A DNA stretch of 64,000 bases from ATM1 sp003577165 (lineage in GTDB: Bacteria; Armatimonadota; Fimbriimonadia; Fimbriimonadales; ATM1): assembly GCA_030263715.1 (NCBI GenBank), contig SZPM01000004.1, positions 195,506 to 259,505 on the forward strand, in the 5' to 3' direction. Position numbers and translations under genes: made by a program. Below are positions 42,860-52,298 of the stretch, piece by piece (the stretch's first letter is position 1; each line of letters starts with the position of its first letter). The notes below the pieces were generated by a model. The model had not been told where the DNA came from and did not search any database. It worked only from the letters and a program-made list of their open reading frames with translations.

Positions 42860-44200
42860 ATGATCGGACGATTGGCAACCGTGCTGACGACTTGGTCGCA
42901 GCGGTGGGTTCCGGACGCTTACGTGATCGCTGTACTGCTGACGGCCATCGTGTTTCTGCTGGCAGTTTTCATTGGCGGCGTTACCGCCGCAGAAGCGGCA
43001 AGCGCATGGGGAACGGGTCTATGGGAACTGCTCGCGTTCGCGATGCAGATGTGCCTGATCATGCTGGCAGGCTACGTGCTCGCTCAGACGAAACCCGTCG
43101 GCGCGCTCCTCGAACGCCTCGCGGCAATGGCGACGTCCCCCACCCGGGCCGTCCTCGTCGTCGCCCTCTTCAGCATGATCAGCGCGCTCATCAACTGGGG
43201 CCTCTCGATCTCCGCCTCCGCTGTGTGCGCGAAGATCGTTGCCAGAAAGTGTAGGACTGCGGACTTTCGGCTCCTTGTGGCATGCGCCTACTTGGGCATG
43301 TCCGCGACCTGGCACGCCGGGCTGTCAGCCTCTGCGCCTCTCCTCGTCGCGACGAGAGAACACGCCGACAAGACAGGAATTCCGCTCATTCCGGTTTCTG
43401 AAACGATCTTCTCATCGTTTAACATCGTCCTCACGCTCATCGTCCTCGTAGTGATCGCCGTGCTCGTCCCGCGGCTGCATCCGAAGCCTCAAGACACGGT
43501 CCCCCTCCCCGAAACCGCAGACATCGGTCACCAGCCGGAAGTCGTCCCGACTGAGTCCAACTCCTGGAGTGATGCCGTCGAACGGTGGCCCATCATCTCG
43601 TGGGCCGTGGTCGTTCTCGCCACGAGCTTCCTGTGGCAACACTTCTCATCGAAGCCCATCGGCGAGGCCATTGACCTCAACACGGTGAATCTGATCCTGT
43701 TGACTGCGGGCGTGCTGCTCCACTGGAACCCTCGCAGTTTCCTCTCTGCCTGCGAGAGGGGGGGGAGTTTCCTTTGGGGGATCGTGATTCAATTTCCGTT
43801 CTACGCGGGCATCTACGGCATCATCAAGTCAACGGCCCTTCAGGACAAGTTTGCCGACGTCTTCGTCCGCACCTCGACAGCCGACACTTTTCCCGTCATC
43901 GTGTACTGGTATTCCGGCATCGTCAATTACTTCGTGCCCTCTGGCGGGAGCAAGTGGTTCATCGAGGCCCCGTACATCATGCAGGCAGGCGCTGAGCACG
44001 GCGTCGCGGCGCCCCTCACGGTGCTCGCCTATGCATGGGGCGACATGATGACGGACGCGATTCAGCCCTTCTGGGCGATCCCTCTATTGGGACTGGCGGG
44101 ACTAAAATTCCGCGACATCATGGGCTATCTCACCCTGGTGTTCATCGTGTACGCCGCTCTGGTCAGCGTAGCCTTCGCGTTCGCCCCGCGGTTCTTCTAA
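42860..44200 (+). CDS. atoE: Short-chain fatty acid transporter (AtoE family)
   Basis: 446 residues, about ten to twelve helices. MIGRLATVLTTWSQRWVPDAYV aligns with the E. coli AtoE start, and LLEL-LAFAMQMCLIMLAGYVL, IQFPFYAGIYGIIKS, FVPSGGSKWFIEAPYI, QPFWAIPLLGLAGLKFRDIMGY follow the family (pieces shown). It would take up acetoacetate or butyrate-type acids. GGAGG lies 5 nt before ATG 42860; an ATG at 42845 is less likely. The stop overlaps the miaB stop by 4 nt on the other strand. Confidence 0.9.
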   Translation: MIGRLATVLTTWSQRWVPDAYVIAVLLTAIVFLLAVFIGGVTAAEAASAWGTGLWELLAFAMQMCLIMLAGYVLAQTKPVGALLERLAAMATSPTRAVLVVALFSMISALINWGLSISASAVCAKIVARKCRTADFRLLVACAYLGMSATWHAGLSASAPLLVATREHADKTGIPLIPVSETIFSSFNIVLTLIVLVVIAVLVPRLHPKPQDTVPLPETADIGHQPEVVPTESNSWSDAVERWPIISWAVVVLATSFLWQHFSSKPIGEAIDLNTVNLILLTAGVLLHWNPRSFLSACERGGSFLWGIVIQFPFYAGIYGIIKSTALQDKFADVFVRTSTADTFPVIVYWYSGIVNYFVPSGGSKWFIEAPYIMQAGAEHGVAAPLTVLAYAWGDMMTDAIQPFWAIPLLGLAGLKFRDIMGYLTLVFIVYAALVSVAFAFAPRFF

Positions 44201-45597
44201 CCGACGACTTCGCCGTGGAAGCCCCACAGGTGCGCGCTGACGGCGCGAATGTGCAGCATCGCGCCTGGTTCTGCCGACTGTGGCGCGCGGAAGTGTACGG
44301 TCTTTCCGTGTCGAGTCAGGCCCTTGTGCAAGTTCGGGTCCTTTTCAGAGCACCCCTCCAACATGACCTCGAACACGTTGCCCACCTCGGATGCGTTGAT
44401 CTCGCAAGTGATTCGGTTCTGGAGATCGATCAACGCCGCGAGCCTCGCCTTCTTTTCGGCGGCGGGCAGTTGATCCTCTCGGCTCGCTGCGTTCGTACCG
44501 GGCCGGGGCGAATATGCGAACATGAACGCGCCGTCGAATCGGAGCCGCTCGACGAATCGAAGCGTGTTCTCGAATTGCTCCCTCGTCTCTCCAGGGAAGC
44601 CGACGATGATGTCCGTCGTCACCGCCATGCCCGGAACCTCGCGGAGCCTGTGGTAAATCTCTTCGAAGGACTCCACGGTGTAGACGCGCCTCATCTGACG
44701 AAGCACGTCGTCGTCGCCGCTTTGCAGCGGAAGGTGGCAGTGCTCCATGACTTCAGGACAATCCCGATGCGCGGCGATCAGATCATCCCGGAAGTCACGA
44801 GGATAGGGGCTCGTGTAGCGAATCCGCTCGATTCCAGATATTCGGCTAATCTGCCACAGCAACTGAGCGAAGGGCACCTTGCCTTCCAGCAGGTTCTTTC
44901 CATAACTGTTGACGGTCTGCCCGAGGAGCGTAATCTCTTTCGTGCCCCGCTCCGCGAGCCGAGAAACCTCGTCGAGAATGTCTTCCGTCGGACGACTCCT
45001 CTCGCGGCCGCGTGTCGTTGGCACAATGCAGAAGGTGCAGAACTTGTCGCAGCCGAACTGGATCGGAACAAACGCCTTCAACTTAGGCGCGCGCGCCACT
45101 TCACGCCTCGGGACGTCGGTGACGATCGCACCCCTCCGCTCGGGCAGTTCCAACCTCATCGCGAATCGCTGCTTCTGTCTGGCTTCTGCAACTAAACCGG
45201 GGATCTGAGAGATCTGCGCCGTGCCGACGACGAAGTCGACATGAGGACACCTCTTTCGAATCTCGTCCGCCCGCAGCTGCGCCATGCACCCGCAGACTCC
45301 GATGACGAGGTCGGGTCGCTCCTGCTTCTGTTTCCGAAGTTCGCCGAGGTAACTGAACGCCTTGTCCTCCGGCTTCTTGCGAACGCTGCATGTGTTGAGG
45401 AGAATCACCGACGCTTCCTCTTCGCGCTCGACCCGCCTCATGCCGAGTTCTTCGAGCCGAAGTTCCATCTGCTCGCTGTCCTCGACGTTCATCTGACAGC
45501 CCCACGTCACGACCTTGTAGCCAAGCGACGCAAGCGAGGCGGCCGGAGTCCCGTCAGCCTGCGATTTCTCGATGACTTGGTCGATTGCGAACGACAA
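44197..45597 (-). CDS. miaB: tRNA-2-methylthio-N6-dimethylallyladenosine synthase
   Basis: 466 residues. Methylthiolates A37 of tRNAs reading UNN codons. N-terminal UPF0004 Cys residues (TWGCQMN, NTCSVR, GVCGCMAQ) bind one iron-sulfur cluster and the radical-SAM C-x3-C-x2-C (CDKFCTFC) the other; a TRAM domain ends the protein. The start is TTG 45597, 3 nt after the thrS stop, so the two are probably cotranscribed. No ATG fits upstream. Confidence 0.95.
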   Translation of the reverse strand: MSFAIDQVIEKSQADGTPAASLASLGYKVVTWGCQMNVEDSEQMELRLEELGMRRVEREEEASVILLNTCSVRKKPEDKAFSYLGELRKQKQERPDLVIGVCGCMAQLRADEIRKRCPHVDFVVGTAQISQIPGLVAEARQKQRFAMRLELPERRGAIVTDVPRREVARAPKLKAFVPIQFGCDKFCTFCIVPTTRGRERSRPTEDILDEVSRLAERGTKEITLLGQTVNSYGKNLLEGKVPFAQLLWQISRISGIERIRYTSPYPRDFRDDLIAAHRDCPEVMEHCHLPLQSGDDDVLRQMRRVYTVESFEEIYHRLREVPGMAVTTDIIVGFPGETREQFENTLRFVERLRFDGAFMFAYSPRPGTNAASREDQLPAAEKKARLAALIDLQNRITCEINASEVGNVFEVMLEGCSEKDPNLHKGLTRHGKTVHFRAPQSAEPGAMLHIRAVSAHLWGFHGEVVG

Positions 45598-45600
45598 CTT

Positions 45601-47346
45601 CTAACCCTCTGCTATCCGAAGGAACTCCTCCAGCGACTTCGCTCCGAGATCTCCCGCTTCGCGGCTACGCACGCTGACAGTATTGTTCTCGATGTCCTTG
45701 TCGCCGAGAACGAGCATATACGGGATCTTCTGATGCTGATTCATCAAGATCTTCTTTCCTAGTCGCTCCGAGGAGTCGTCCACGGAGATTCGCCAACCCG
45801 GGCGCCCCGCGAGGATCTTGTCTCGCAGCTTGTACGCCGCGTCATTGTGCCGATCCGCAATCGGCAGGATCGCGATCTGCACGGGCGCAAGATGGAAAGG
45901 GAAGGCTCCGCCGTAGTGCTCCGTCAATAGGCCGATCATCCTCTCAAGCGATCCGAACGGCGCGCGGTGAATCATCACGGGCTGGTGCGGCTGGCCGTCT
46001 TCGCCCGTGTACTCGAGTTCGAATCTCTCGGGCAGGTTGTAGTCCACCTGCACCGTCCCCATCTGCCAACTGCGGCCGAGGGCGTCCTTCACGATCAGGT
46101 CGAGTTTCGGGCCGTAAAACGCCGCGTCGCCGGGAGACACCTCGTAGTCCATTCCCATCTCGTCGCAAGCCTGCTTGATCGCCGCTTCCGCCAACTGCCA
46201 GTTCTCAGGCGATCCAACGTACTTCGCGCCCTCATCATCTCGCGTGCCGAGGCGCGCCGAATACTCGTTCAGACCGAGCCACTTCAAAACGTGAATCGTG
46301 AGGTCCACGACGCCCTTAAATTCATCCAGCAGTTGGTCCGGGCGCATGAAAATATGAGCGTCGTCCTGCGTAAAGCCGCGGACGCGCAGCATGCCCGCCA
46401 GTTCGCCGCTCTGCTCATACCGGTACACCGTTCCGAACTCCGCGTAACGAATCGGCAATTCCCTGTAACTTCGGAGCGAGCTCCTGTAAATCTCAATGTG
46501 GAACGGGCAGTTCATCGGTTTGAGGATGTGGATGTCACCGTCCTCATCGGTCATGAACGGATACATCTTCTCACGGAACGTGATGAGGTGCCCGCTCTTC
46601 TCATACAGCCTTTGATGTCCGATGTTCGGCGTCACCACCGGCTGGTACCCGCGCTTCAGCTGCTCCGCGCGAAGGAAGTCCGTGAGAATCTCACGGAGGA
46701 TCGCGCCTTTCGGCAGCCACAGAGGCAATCCCTGGCCGACGGTGTGCGAGAACATGAACAGGCCCAGTTCCCGCCCGAGCACTCGATGGTCGCGCTTCTT
46801 CGCTTCCTCCAAATTGTGGAGGTATCGCTCTAACTCCTCGGCCGATTCGAATGCCGTTCCGTAAAGGCGCGTCAGCATCTTGTTCCTCTCGCTGCCGCGC
46901 CAGTACGCGCCCGCGACCGTGAGAAGTTTGAAGTTCTCGATATCGCCCGTGCACTCCACGTGCGGACCCCGACAGAGGTCAGTGAACTCTCCCTGCGTGT
47001 AGAACGTGATGACGTCTCCCTCAGGGATGTCCGACAGGAGTTCGATCTTGTAAGGGTCCTGGTGAAGTCGCAAGATGCGATCGCGCGCTTGATCGCGCGT
47101 CAGTTCCTCTCGCACGATCGGCAGGTGGCGCGCTGCATTCTCGCGCATCTTCTCCTCGACCTTGGCCAAGTCCGCTTCCGTGAACTTCTGATCGCCAAAA
47201 TCAATGTCGTAATAGAACCCGTTCTCGATTGGTGGGCCGATGGTCAGCTTCGCATCCGGATACAGTTGAAGCACCGACTGCGCCATCAGGTGAGCAGCCG
47301 AATGACGAAGCGCGTACAAGCGTGATTGTTCGTAGGATTGGCTCAT
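45601..47346 (-). CDS. thrS: Threonyl-tRNA synthetase lacking the N-terminal TGS domain
   Basis: 581 residues against about 640 in E. coli. The protein starts directly at the editing domain (LRHSAAHLMAQSVLQLYPDAKLTIGPPIENGFYYD, pieces), continues through the catalytic class-II core (NCPFHIEIYRSSLRSYRELPIRYAEFGTVYRYEQSGEL, pieces; HRAPFGSLERMIGLL) and ends in the anticodon-binding domain. The TGS/N1 domain that normally precedes the editing domain is absent: the frame upstream of the ATG at 47346 has no matching sequence. Editing and zinc-site residues look intact. Confidence 0.96.
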   Translation of the reverse strand: MSQSYEQSRLYALRHSAAHLMAQSVLQLYPDAKLTIGPPIENGFYYDIDFGDQKFTEADLAKVEEKMRENAARHLPIVREELTRDQARDRILRLHQDPYKIELLSDIPEGDVITFYTQGEFTDLCRGPHVECTGDIENFKLLTVAGAYWRGSERNKMLTRLYGTAFESAEELERYLHNLEEAKKRDHRVLGRELGLFMFSHTVGQGLPLWLPKGAILREILTDFLRAEQLKRGYQPVVTPNIGHQRLYEKSGHLITFREKMYPFMTDEDGDIHILKPMNCPFHIEIYRSSLRSYRELPIRYAEFGTVYRYEQSGELAGMLRVRGFTQDDAHIFMRPDQLLDEFKGVVDLTIHVLKWLGLNEYSARLGTRDDEGAKYVGSPENWQLAEAAIKQACDEMGMDYEVSPGDAAFYGPKLDLIVKDALGRSWQMGTVQVDYNLPERFELEYTGEDGQPHQPVMIHRAPFGSLERMIGLLTEHYGGAFPFHLAPVQIAILPIADRHNDAAYKLRDKILAGRPGWRISVDDSSERLGKKILMNQHQKIPYMLVLGDKDIENNTVSVRSREAGDLGAKSLEEFLRIAEG

Positions 47347-47544
47347 GAGGGGTTCACCGGGTCGCTGGACTTGCGGCGGCCTGTGGAGTCGAGCGAGGAA
47401 GTACGCGAGTGCAGGTTGCCGCGGCGCCCTATGCGCGCCCGGTCGTTGAATCGCCGGTCCATGTGATGGTTCCCAAGCTGCTTCCTCGCGGTCGCAGAGG
47501 ATACCCGAAGGACCCGTAAGCGAGGGCGGCCGGTCGGGTTTGCT

Positions 47545-47553
47545 TGCTATACT
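47545..47553 (+). promoter_or_regulatory. Extended -10 promoter (TGC-TATACT) upstream of the STAND gene
   Basis: TG-n-TATACT is an extended -10 element that does not need a -35. It lies 87 nt before ATG 47641 in a 294-nt divergent gap with thrS. No T-box motif or other riboswitch was recognised in this gap on either strand. Confidence 0.5.
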
Positions 47554-47640
47554 CCGGCGGGCAAGTACGAGAGGATCGGGCCGCCCTGCTGCGAGTCCCG
47601 CGATCCAAGCCGACGAAGCACCTTAGCGTCCCTCATTGGC

Positions 47641-50322
47641 ATGGAGACAGTCGAGACCGTCAGCATGATCCGCACACCGGACCAACGCGTCCGAGTCTTC
47701 GTCAGTTCGACGCTGCAGGAACTCGGGGAAGACCGCGCCGCTGCGCGCCGCGCAATCGAGGGCCTACGGCTGATTCCCGTGATGTTCGAGATGGGCGCCC
47801 GCCCCCACCCACCGAGAGACGTTTACCGCGCCTACCTCGAACAGAGCCAAATCTTCGTCGGCATCTATGGGAAGTCGTACGGGTGGATCGCACCCGACAT
47901 GGAGGTCTCGGGCCTCGAGGACGAGTTCAACCTCTCCGACGGCAAGCCGCGGCTCATCTATTTCAAGGGGCGGGACCGGGAGCCGAGGCTCGCGGCGCTT
48001 GCCTCCCGAATCCGCGAGTCGGGCGTGTCGTACCGATCTTTCGAAACGGCAGAGGAGTTGGAAGGCCTTCTCGCCAACGACCTCGCCCTCCTCCTGAGCG
48101 AGCGCTTCGAGACCGCGCAGCCTCCGAAGCCAATCCATCGCCCCCGGGCCGCTCTGCCGATCCCAGGCACACCCCTTGTTGGCCGAGAGGCGGATGTCGA
48201 GGCCTGCCGCGGACTGATCCTGTCGGACGAAGTCCGTCTGCTATCCCTCCTCGGCCCTGGCGGGATCGGCAAGACGAAGCTCGCAATCGAAGTTGCGCGC
48301 CGGGTCGAAGAACGGTTCGCTGCGCCGGTGACCTACATCCCCCTTGCAGGAGTGCGAGACACAGACCTCGTGCCGGTTGTCCTCCTCAACTACCTGATTG
48401 GCCACGGCCTACCCTCGACGGACGCGATGCAGACCCTTTTCGCGAACCTGCCTCCGGATCCGCGCCTCGTTGTCCTCGACAACTTCGAACACCTCATGAA
48501 CGCTGCGGTGTACGTCTCCCAACTCCTCGAGGGTTGCTCGGGGATCAAGGTGATCGTGACGAGTCGAGAGCCCCTGCGCATCGCCGCCGAGCACGAGTAT
48601 CGCGTCCCGCCCCTTGGGCACCCTGCCGCTGGAGCAGCCGGCCTGGACCGATCCGCTCTCGAAAGGATGCCGGCAGTGCGCCTCTTCGTCGACCGGGCGA
48701 AGTCCGTGCGACCAGACTTCACGTTGGACGACGACAACGCGGAGGCCGTTGCGGAAATAAGCGCAAAACTCGAGGGCATCCCTCTTGCGATCGAACTCGC
48801 GGCGGCCCGGGTCAAGATGCTCAGCCCACAGGAGATGATCAGGCTTCTCGATAAGGGAATCGAATTGCTGTCAATTGGTAGAAGGGACGCGCCAGATCGC
48901 CACAAAACTCTCCGCGCCACCATTGACTGGAGTTACAGTCTCCTTACTGACGAGGAGAAGAGATTGCTCAACCGCCTCGCGGTCTTCGTAGGCGGATGCG
49001 CTCTGCCGGATGCCTATGCCGTGACCGGCCCAAACGACACATTCGTGCTCGACGACACGGTGCCGCGAAAGACTCTCTACCCGACAGGAGAGGAGCGCTC
49101 GCGTGACCTGCCAACGCCCTCACCCGACTTCATCGACCGCATGGAGTCTTTGTTGTCGAAGAGCCTCATGCGCGTGGAGACGGGAGTTTCCGGCGAGTCG
49201 AGGTTTCACCTATACGAGTCCGTCCGAGAGTACGCACTCGAGAAGCTAGAAGAAACGGGCGAAGCCTCAGAGACATACGCAAGACACTGCAGGTACTTCC
49301 TCTTCACCGGGGAAGCGGAGTGGCCGCGAACATGGAGCTCGTCGGCTCATTCCGCCTTGCGACGAGGTGACGAACGGATCTCTGATGTGCTCGCCGCCCT
49401 CCATTACGCGATCCAGGAGCAACCGGAGTACGGATTGCGAATGGTCATATCCTTGGGCGAATATTGCGACATCCGCCAATTGAGGGAGTCAACGCAGTGG
49501 ATTCGTTCGGCAATAGATCGGTACATCGAGGCCGGGGGCAGAGACGAACGACTCATCAACATCGCCAAACTCGAACTCTCCCGCCGCCTCTTCCGCGAGG
49601 AAAAGTGGCACGAGTTCTTTACCATCGTGGATGAAGTGGAAGCTTATGCGCAAGAGTCGGGTGAAAAGTACATCTACGTGGACGCGGTGCAGAATCGAAC
49701 AATGGCGCAGGCTTACGCATTCAAACTCGCCGAGGTGCGCGAGGCCGTGAAGGCGGTGATGCCGATAGCAGAAGAGATCGGCTATGACTTCGGCAAGATG
49801 TGCCTGTTGCAGAACCTGGGAGGTGCGGAGGCCTTTGCGGGAAGCCAGACGGATGCCGAGAGCCTGCTTGAGGAGAGCGCGCGGCTGGCTGTCAGACTTC
49901 GCGCAAAGCGCCGTGCGGGCATCTCCTTTTGTGTCCTCTCCGGTGTCTGCTTCCGCCTCGGAAAAGTTGCGAAGGGCCTCCGCGCTCTCCGGGACTCTTT
50001 CCTCTTAGTGCGCGAGATGGGAGATCGTGTGCTCCTGCACTACGGTCTGACGCACCTTGCGCTCGCCTACATGACTATCGGAGATATCGCCATGGCTGCG
50101 AAGACTGTCGGCGTCGCGATCGGCCACAGCCGCCGGACGGGAGTTGGTTTCGTCCCCGCAGTTTATGAGGACTTCAAGAAACTGGAGGAGGAAGCAGCGA
50201 GGACCATAGGCGACGCGCGGTATCGACAGTGTGTGGAAGAAGGGGAACAAATCCAGTACGAAGAGGCGATCGAGGGCAGCATCGCCCAGTGCGAAGCGCT
50301 CCTGAAGGAGATGAAGGAATAG
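47641..50322 (+). CDS. DUF4062 - STAND NTPase with TPR-like C-terminus
   Basis: 893 residues. Residues 17-110 form a DUF4062 domain (RVRVFVSSTLQELGEDR, VYRAYLEQSQIFVGIYGKSYGW). An NB-ARC-like STAND NTPase follows: Walker A GPGGIGKT at 205-212, Walker B LVVLD ending at Asp280, sensor VIVTSREPL and GIPLAIELAAARVK. The last 330 residues are alpha-helical and repeat-like (TPR style). There is no recognisable DNA-binding or catalytic effector domain. STAND proteins act as ligand-sensing switches in signalling or anti-phage defence. Which applies here is unknown. The gene is solitary between thrS and a thiolase. Confidence 0.85.
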   Translation: METVETVSMIRTPDQRVRVFVSSTLQELGEDRAAARRAIEGLRLIPVMFEMGARPHPPRDVYRAYLEQSQIFVGIYGKSYGWIAPDMEVSGLEDEFNLSDGKPRLIYFKGRDREPRLAALASRIRESGVSYRSFETAEELEGLLANDLALLLSERFETAQPPKPIHRPRAALPIPGTPLVGREADVEACRGLILSDEVRLLSLLGPGGIGKTKLAIEVARRVEERFAAPVTYIPLAGVRDTDLVPVVLLNYLIGHGLPSTDAMQTLFANLPPDPRLVVLDNFEHLMNAAVYVSQLLEGCSGIKVIVTSREPLRIAAEHEYRVPPLGHPAAGAAGLDRSALERMPAVRLFVDRAKSVRPDFTLDDDNAEAVAEISAKLEGIPLAIELAAARVKMLSPQEMIRLLDKGIELLSIGRRDAPDRHKTLRATIDWSYSLLTDEEKRLLNRLAVFVGGCALPDAYAVTGPNDTFVLDDTVPRKTLYPTGEERSRDLPTPSPDFIDRMESLLSKSLMRVETGVSGESRFHLYESVREYALEKLEETGEASETYARHCRYFLFTGEAEWPRTWSSSAHSALRRGDERISDVLAALHYAIQEQPEYGLRMVISLGEYCDIRQLRESTQWIRSAIDRYIEAGGRDERLINIAKLELSRRLFREEKWHEFFTIVDEVEAYAQESGEKYIYVDAVQNRTMAQAYAFKLAEVREAVKAVMPIAEEIGYDFGKMCLLQNLGGAEAFAGSQTDAESLLEESARLAVRLRAKRRAGISFCVLSGVCFRLGKVAKGLRALRDSFLLVREMGDRVLLHYGLTHLALAYMTIGDIAMAAKTVGVAIGHSRRTGVGFVPAVYEDFKKLEEEAARTIGDARYRQCVEEGEQIQYEEAIEGSIAQCEALLKEMKE

Positions 50323-50335
50323 GCGGTCCGGCCCT

Positions 50336-51514
50336 CTACGGGATCTCGACCAGAATCGCAGTCGCCTCTCCGCCACCGATGCACGGAGTCGCAATCCCGC
50401 GCTTTCCGCCTCGACGCCGAAGTTCGTGAATGAGCGTCAGCACCAGCCGCGCGCCGGTCATTCCGATCGGATGTCCGAGCGCGACTGCGCCGCCGTTCAC
50501 GTTCATCTTCTCATGAGGTATCCCGACTTTGTCCGCGACTACGAGAGAAACCACCGAGAACGCCTCGTTCACCTCGAATAGGTCGATGTCACCAACCGAC
50601 AAGCCGGTCTTCGCAAGCAGCTTCTCGATCGCTGACGCTGGCGCAGTCGTGAACCACTCTGGCGCCTGTGCGTGCTGAGAATACGCGACGATCTTTGCAA
50701 TCGGCTTTAGTCCCAGGCTCTCGGCGCGGTCCGCGGAACTCAGCACCAAAGCCGCGCCACCGTCGTTGATGGACGAGGCGTTTCCGGCTGTGACGACTCC
50801 CTCCTTGTCGAAGGCCGGACGGAGCGAAGGGAGTTTCTCGATGTTCCCCCTCCCCGGCTCTTCGTCTTTGTCCACGAGTACCGGATCGCCCTTCGACTGA
50901 GGAACTGGCACCGGCACGATCTCATCTGCAAAACGACACGACTCTTGAGCGGCTAGCGCGCGCCGATAAGACTCGGCGGCAAAGTCATCCTGCCTCTCTC
51001 TGGAGATCCCGCACTCTCGGCTGCACAACTCACCAGCGTGACCCATGTGAATGTTCTTGTATGGATCCCACAGGCCGTCGTGAATCATCAAGTCCACCAA
51101 CTCTCCGTTGCCCATTCGATATCCGGTGCGAGCCTTCGGCAGAGCGTAAGGCGCTTGAGACATCGACTCCATCCCCCCCGCCACGACGATGTCCGCGTCG
51201 CCGCACCGAATCGCCTGCGCACCCATCATCACGGCCTTCATTCCGCTTCCGCAGACCTTGTTGATCGTCGTGCAAGGAACGCTCTCAGGCAATCCGGCGA
51301 AAATCGCCGCTTGTCGGGCAGGCGCCTGCCCAATGCCTCCCGAAAGTACGTTGCCCATGAGCACCTCGTCGACTTGGTCTGGGGCAACGCCCGAGCGCTC
51401 CAACGCGGCTTGAATGGCGGCCGCCCCGAGTCTGGGCGCCGAGAGAGTGGCTAGCCCTCCCATAAACGCGCCGATCGGGGTTCGAACTCCGGACAGAATA
51501 ACGGCTTCTTTCAT
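50336..51514 (-). CDS. Acetyl-CoA acetyltransferase (thiolase)
   Basis: 392 residues, standard thiolase. Nucleophile Cys in NKVCGSGMKAV, catalytic His in GGAVALGHPIGMTGAR and second Cys in TPCIGGGEAT are present. It condenses or cleaves acetoacetyl-CoA; the fatty-acid transporter AtoE is about 6 kb away but not in the same unit. The gene is convergent with the STAND gene. ATG at 51514. Biosynthetic and degradative versions cannot be distinguished here. Confidence 0.93.
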   Translation of the reverse strand: MKEAVILSGVRTPIGAFMGGLATLSAPRLGAAAIQAALERSGVAPDQVDEVLMGNVLSGGIGQAPARQAAIFAGLPESVPCTTINKVCGSGMKAVMMGAQAIRCGDADIVVAGGMESMSQAPYALPKARTGYRMGNGELVDLMIHDGLWDPYKNIHMGHAGELCSRECGISRERQDDFAAESYRRALAAQESCRFADEIVPVPVPQSKGDPVLVDKDEEPGRGNIEKLPSLRPAFDKEGVVTAGNASSINDGGAALVLSSADRAESLGLKPIAKIVAYSQHAQAPEWFTTAPASAIEKLLAKTGLSVGDIDLFEVNEAFSVVSLVVADKVGIPHEKMNVNGGAVALGHPIGMTGARLVLTLIHELRRRGGKRGIATPCIGGGEATAILVEIP

Positions 51515-51699
51515 CGCTTCTTCTCTAACTCTGGCAGGATGTTACCCCTCGAAAATTGGCCGCCCGTCGCCGAAACTCTTTACTGAATCGGGAGGCGCGG
51601 GGGACGCGCCGAACGGTAACATAAGAGAGTCTGTGCGGTCGGAGTTAGGCTGACCGCCACGGCCGAGCCCATGACGGCAGCTGGCACAGGGAACGAACC

Positions 51700-52272
51700 A
51701 TGCCGTCAGAACTTAAGAGTTATCGCATTCTCATCGCCGATGACGAGCCGATGATCCGGGAGACCCTTCGGAGTCAACTCGAATCGCTCGGGCACGCCGT
51801 AGTCGCAGAAGCCACCAGTGGACCGGAAGCGGTGGAGAAGGCCGCGGAAGTTCGGCCGGACATCGCCATCATGGACATCCGCATGCCGGAAGGCAGTGGG
51901 ATCGAGGCCGCCAAGAAGATGGCCGAGGAGATCGACTGCCCTGTGGTGCTCCTTACAGCCTACAGCGATGCCGACACCATCGACAGTGCCGCAGCCGCAG
52001 GGGCGTTCGCCTTCCTCTCCAAGCCGGTCAAAACGACCGACCTCGGTCCCGGAATCGAGATGGCCATCGCGAGATACAAGGACGTCCGCAGACTCGAAAC
52101 GCGCCTTCGGAATCGAACGGTTCTCGACCGCGCGAAGGGCAAACTCATGGACAAGTTCCAACTGACGGAGGAAGAGGCCCACAAGCGCATCCACTACGCC
52201 GCCCGCAGGCAGAACCGCACCATGGGTGAAGTGGCCGAAGACATCATCGAGAGGAACGTCTTTCCCGACTGA
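51700..52272 (+). CDS. Response regulator with ANTAR RNA-binding output domain
   Basis: 190 residues. The receiver domain has the acidic pair (Asp14, Asp15), phospho-acceptor Asp59 (IMDIRMP), Thr in LLTAYSD and Lys in LSKPVK. A helical linker leads to an ANTAR domain (RAKGKLMDKFQLTEEEAHKRI and MGEVAEDI). ANTAR proteins bind paired hexaloop hairpins in mRNA leaders and prevent termination. No histidine kinase is adjacent, so the partner lies elsewhere. ATG 51700; transketolase follows after 26 nt. Confidence 0.93.
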   Translation: MPSELKSYRILIADDEPMIRETLRSQLESLGHAVVAEATSGPEAVEKAAEVRPDIAIMDIRMPEGSGIEAAKKMAEEIDCPVVLLTAYSDADTIDSAAAAGAFAFLSKPVKTTDLGPGIEMAIARYKDVRRLETRLRNRTVLDRAKGKLMDKFQLTEEEAHKRIHYAARRQNRTMGEVAEDIIERNVFPD

Positions 52273-52285
52273 CACGGCCTTTGGG

Positions 52286-52291
52286 TAGCAT
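52286..52291 (+). promoter_or_regulatory. -10-like TAGCAT immediately before transketolase
   Basis: TAGCAT ends 7 nt before ATG 52299, without a Shine-Dalgarno, matching the leaderless layout of other unit starts. It is only a partial -10 match, so weak on its own. Confidence 0.3.
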
Positions 52292-52298
52292 CCCGCCC

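Noticed and set aside
47347..47640. T-box riboswitch upstream of thrS
   Set aside because: The conserved T-box core was looked for on the minus strand and not found; a GGTTGCCGCGG on the plus strand is only a chance resemblance.
47544..48854. 436-codon plus-strand frame overlapping the STAND gene
   Set aside because: Arg/Pro/Ser-rich shadow of the STAND coding sequence in another frame.
51478..51492. GGTTCGAACTCC resembling a tRNA T-arm
   Set aside because: Lies within the thiolase coding region and has no cloverleaf around it.
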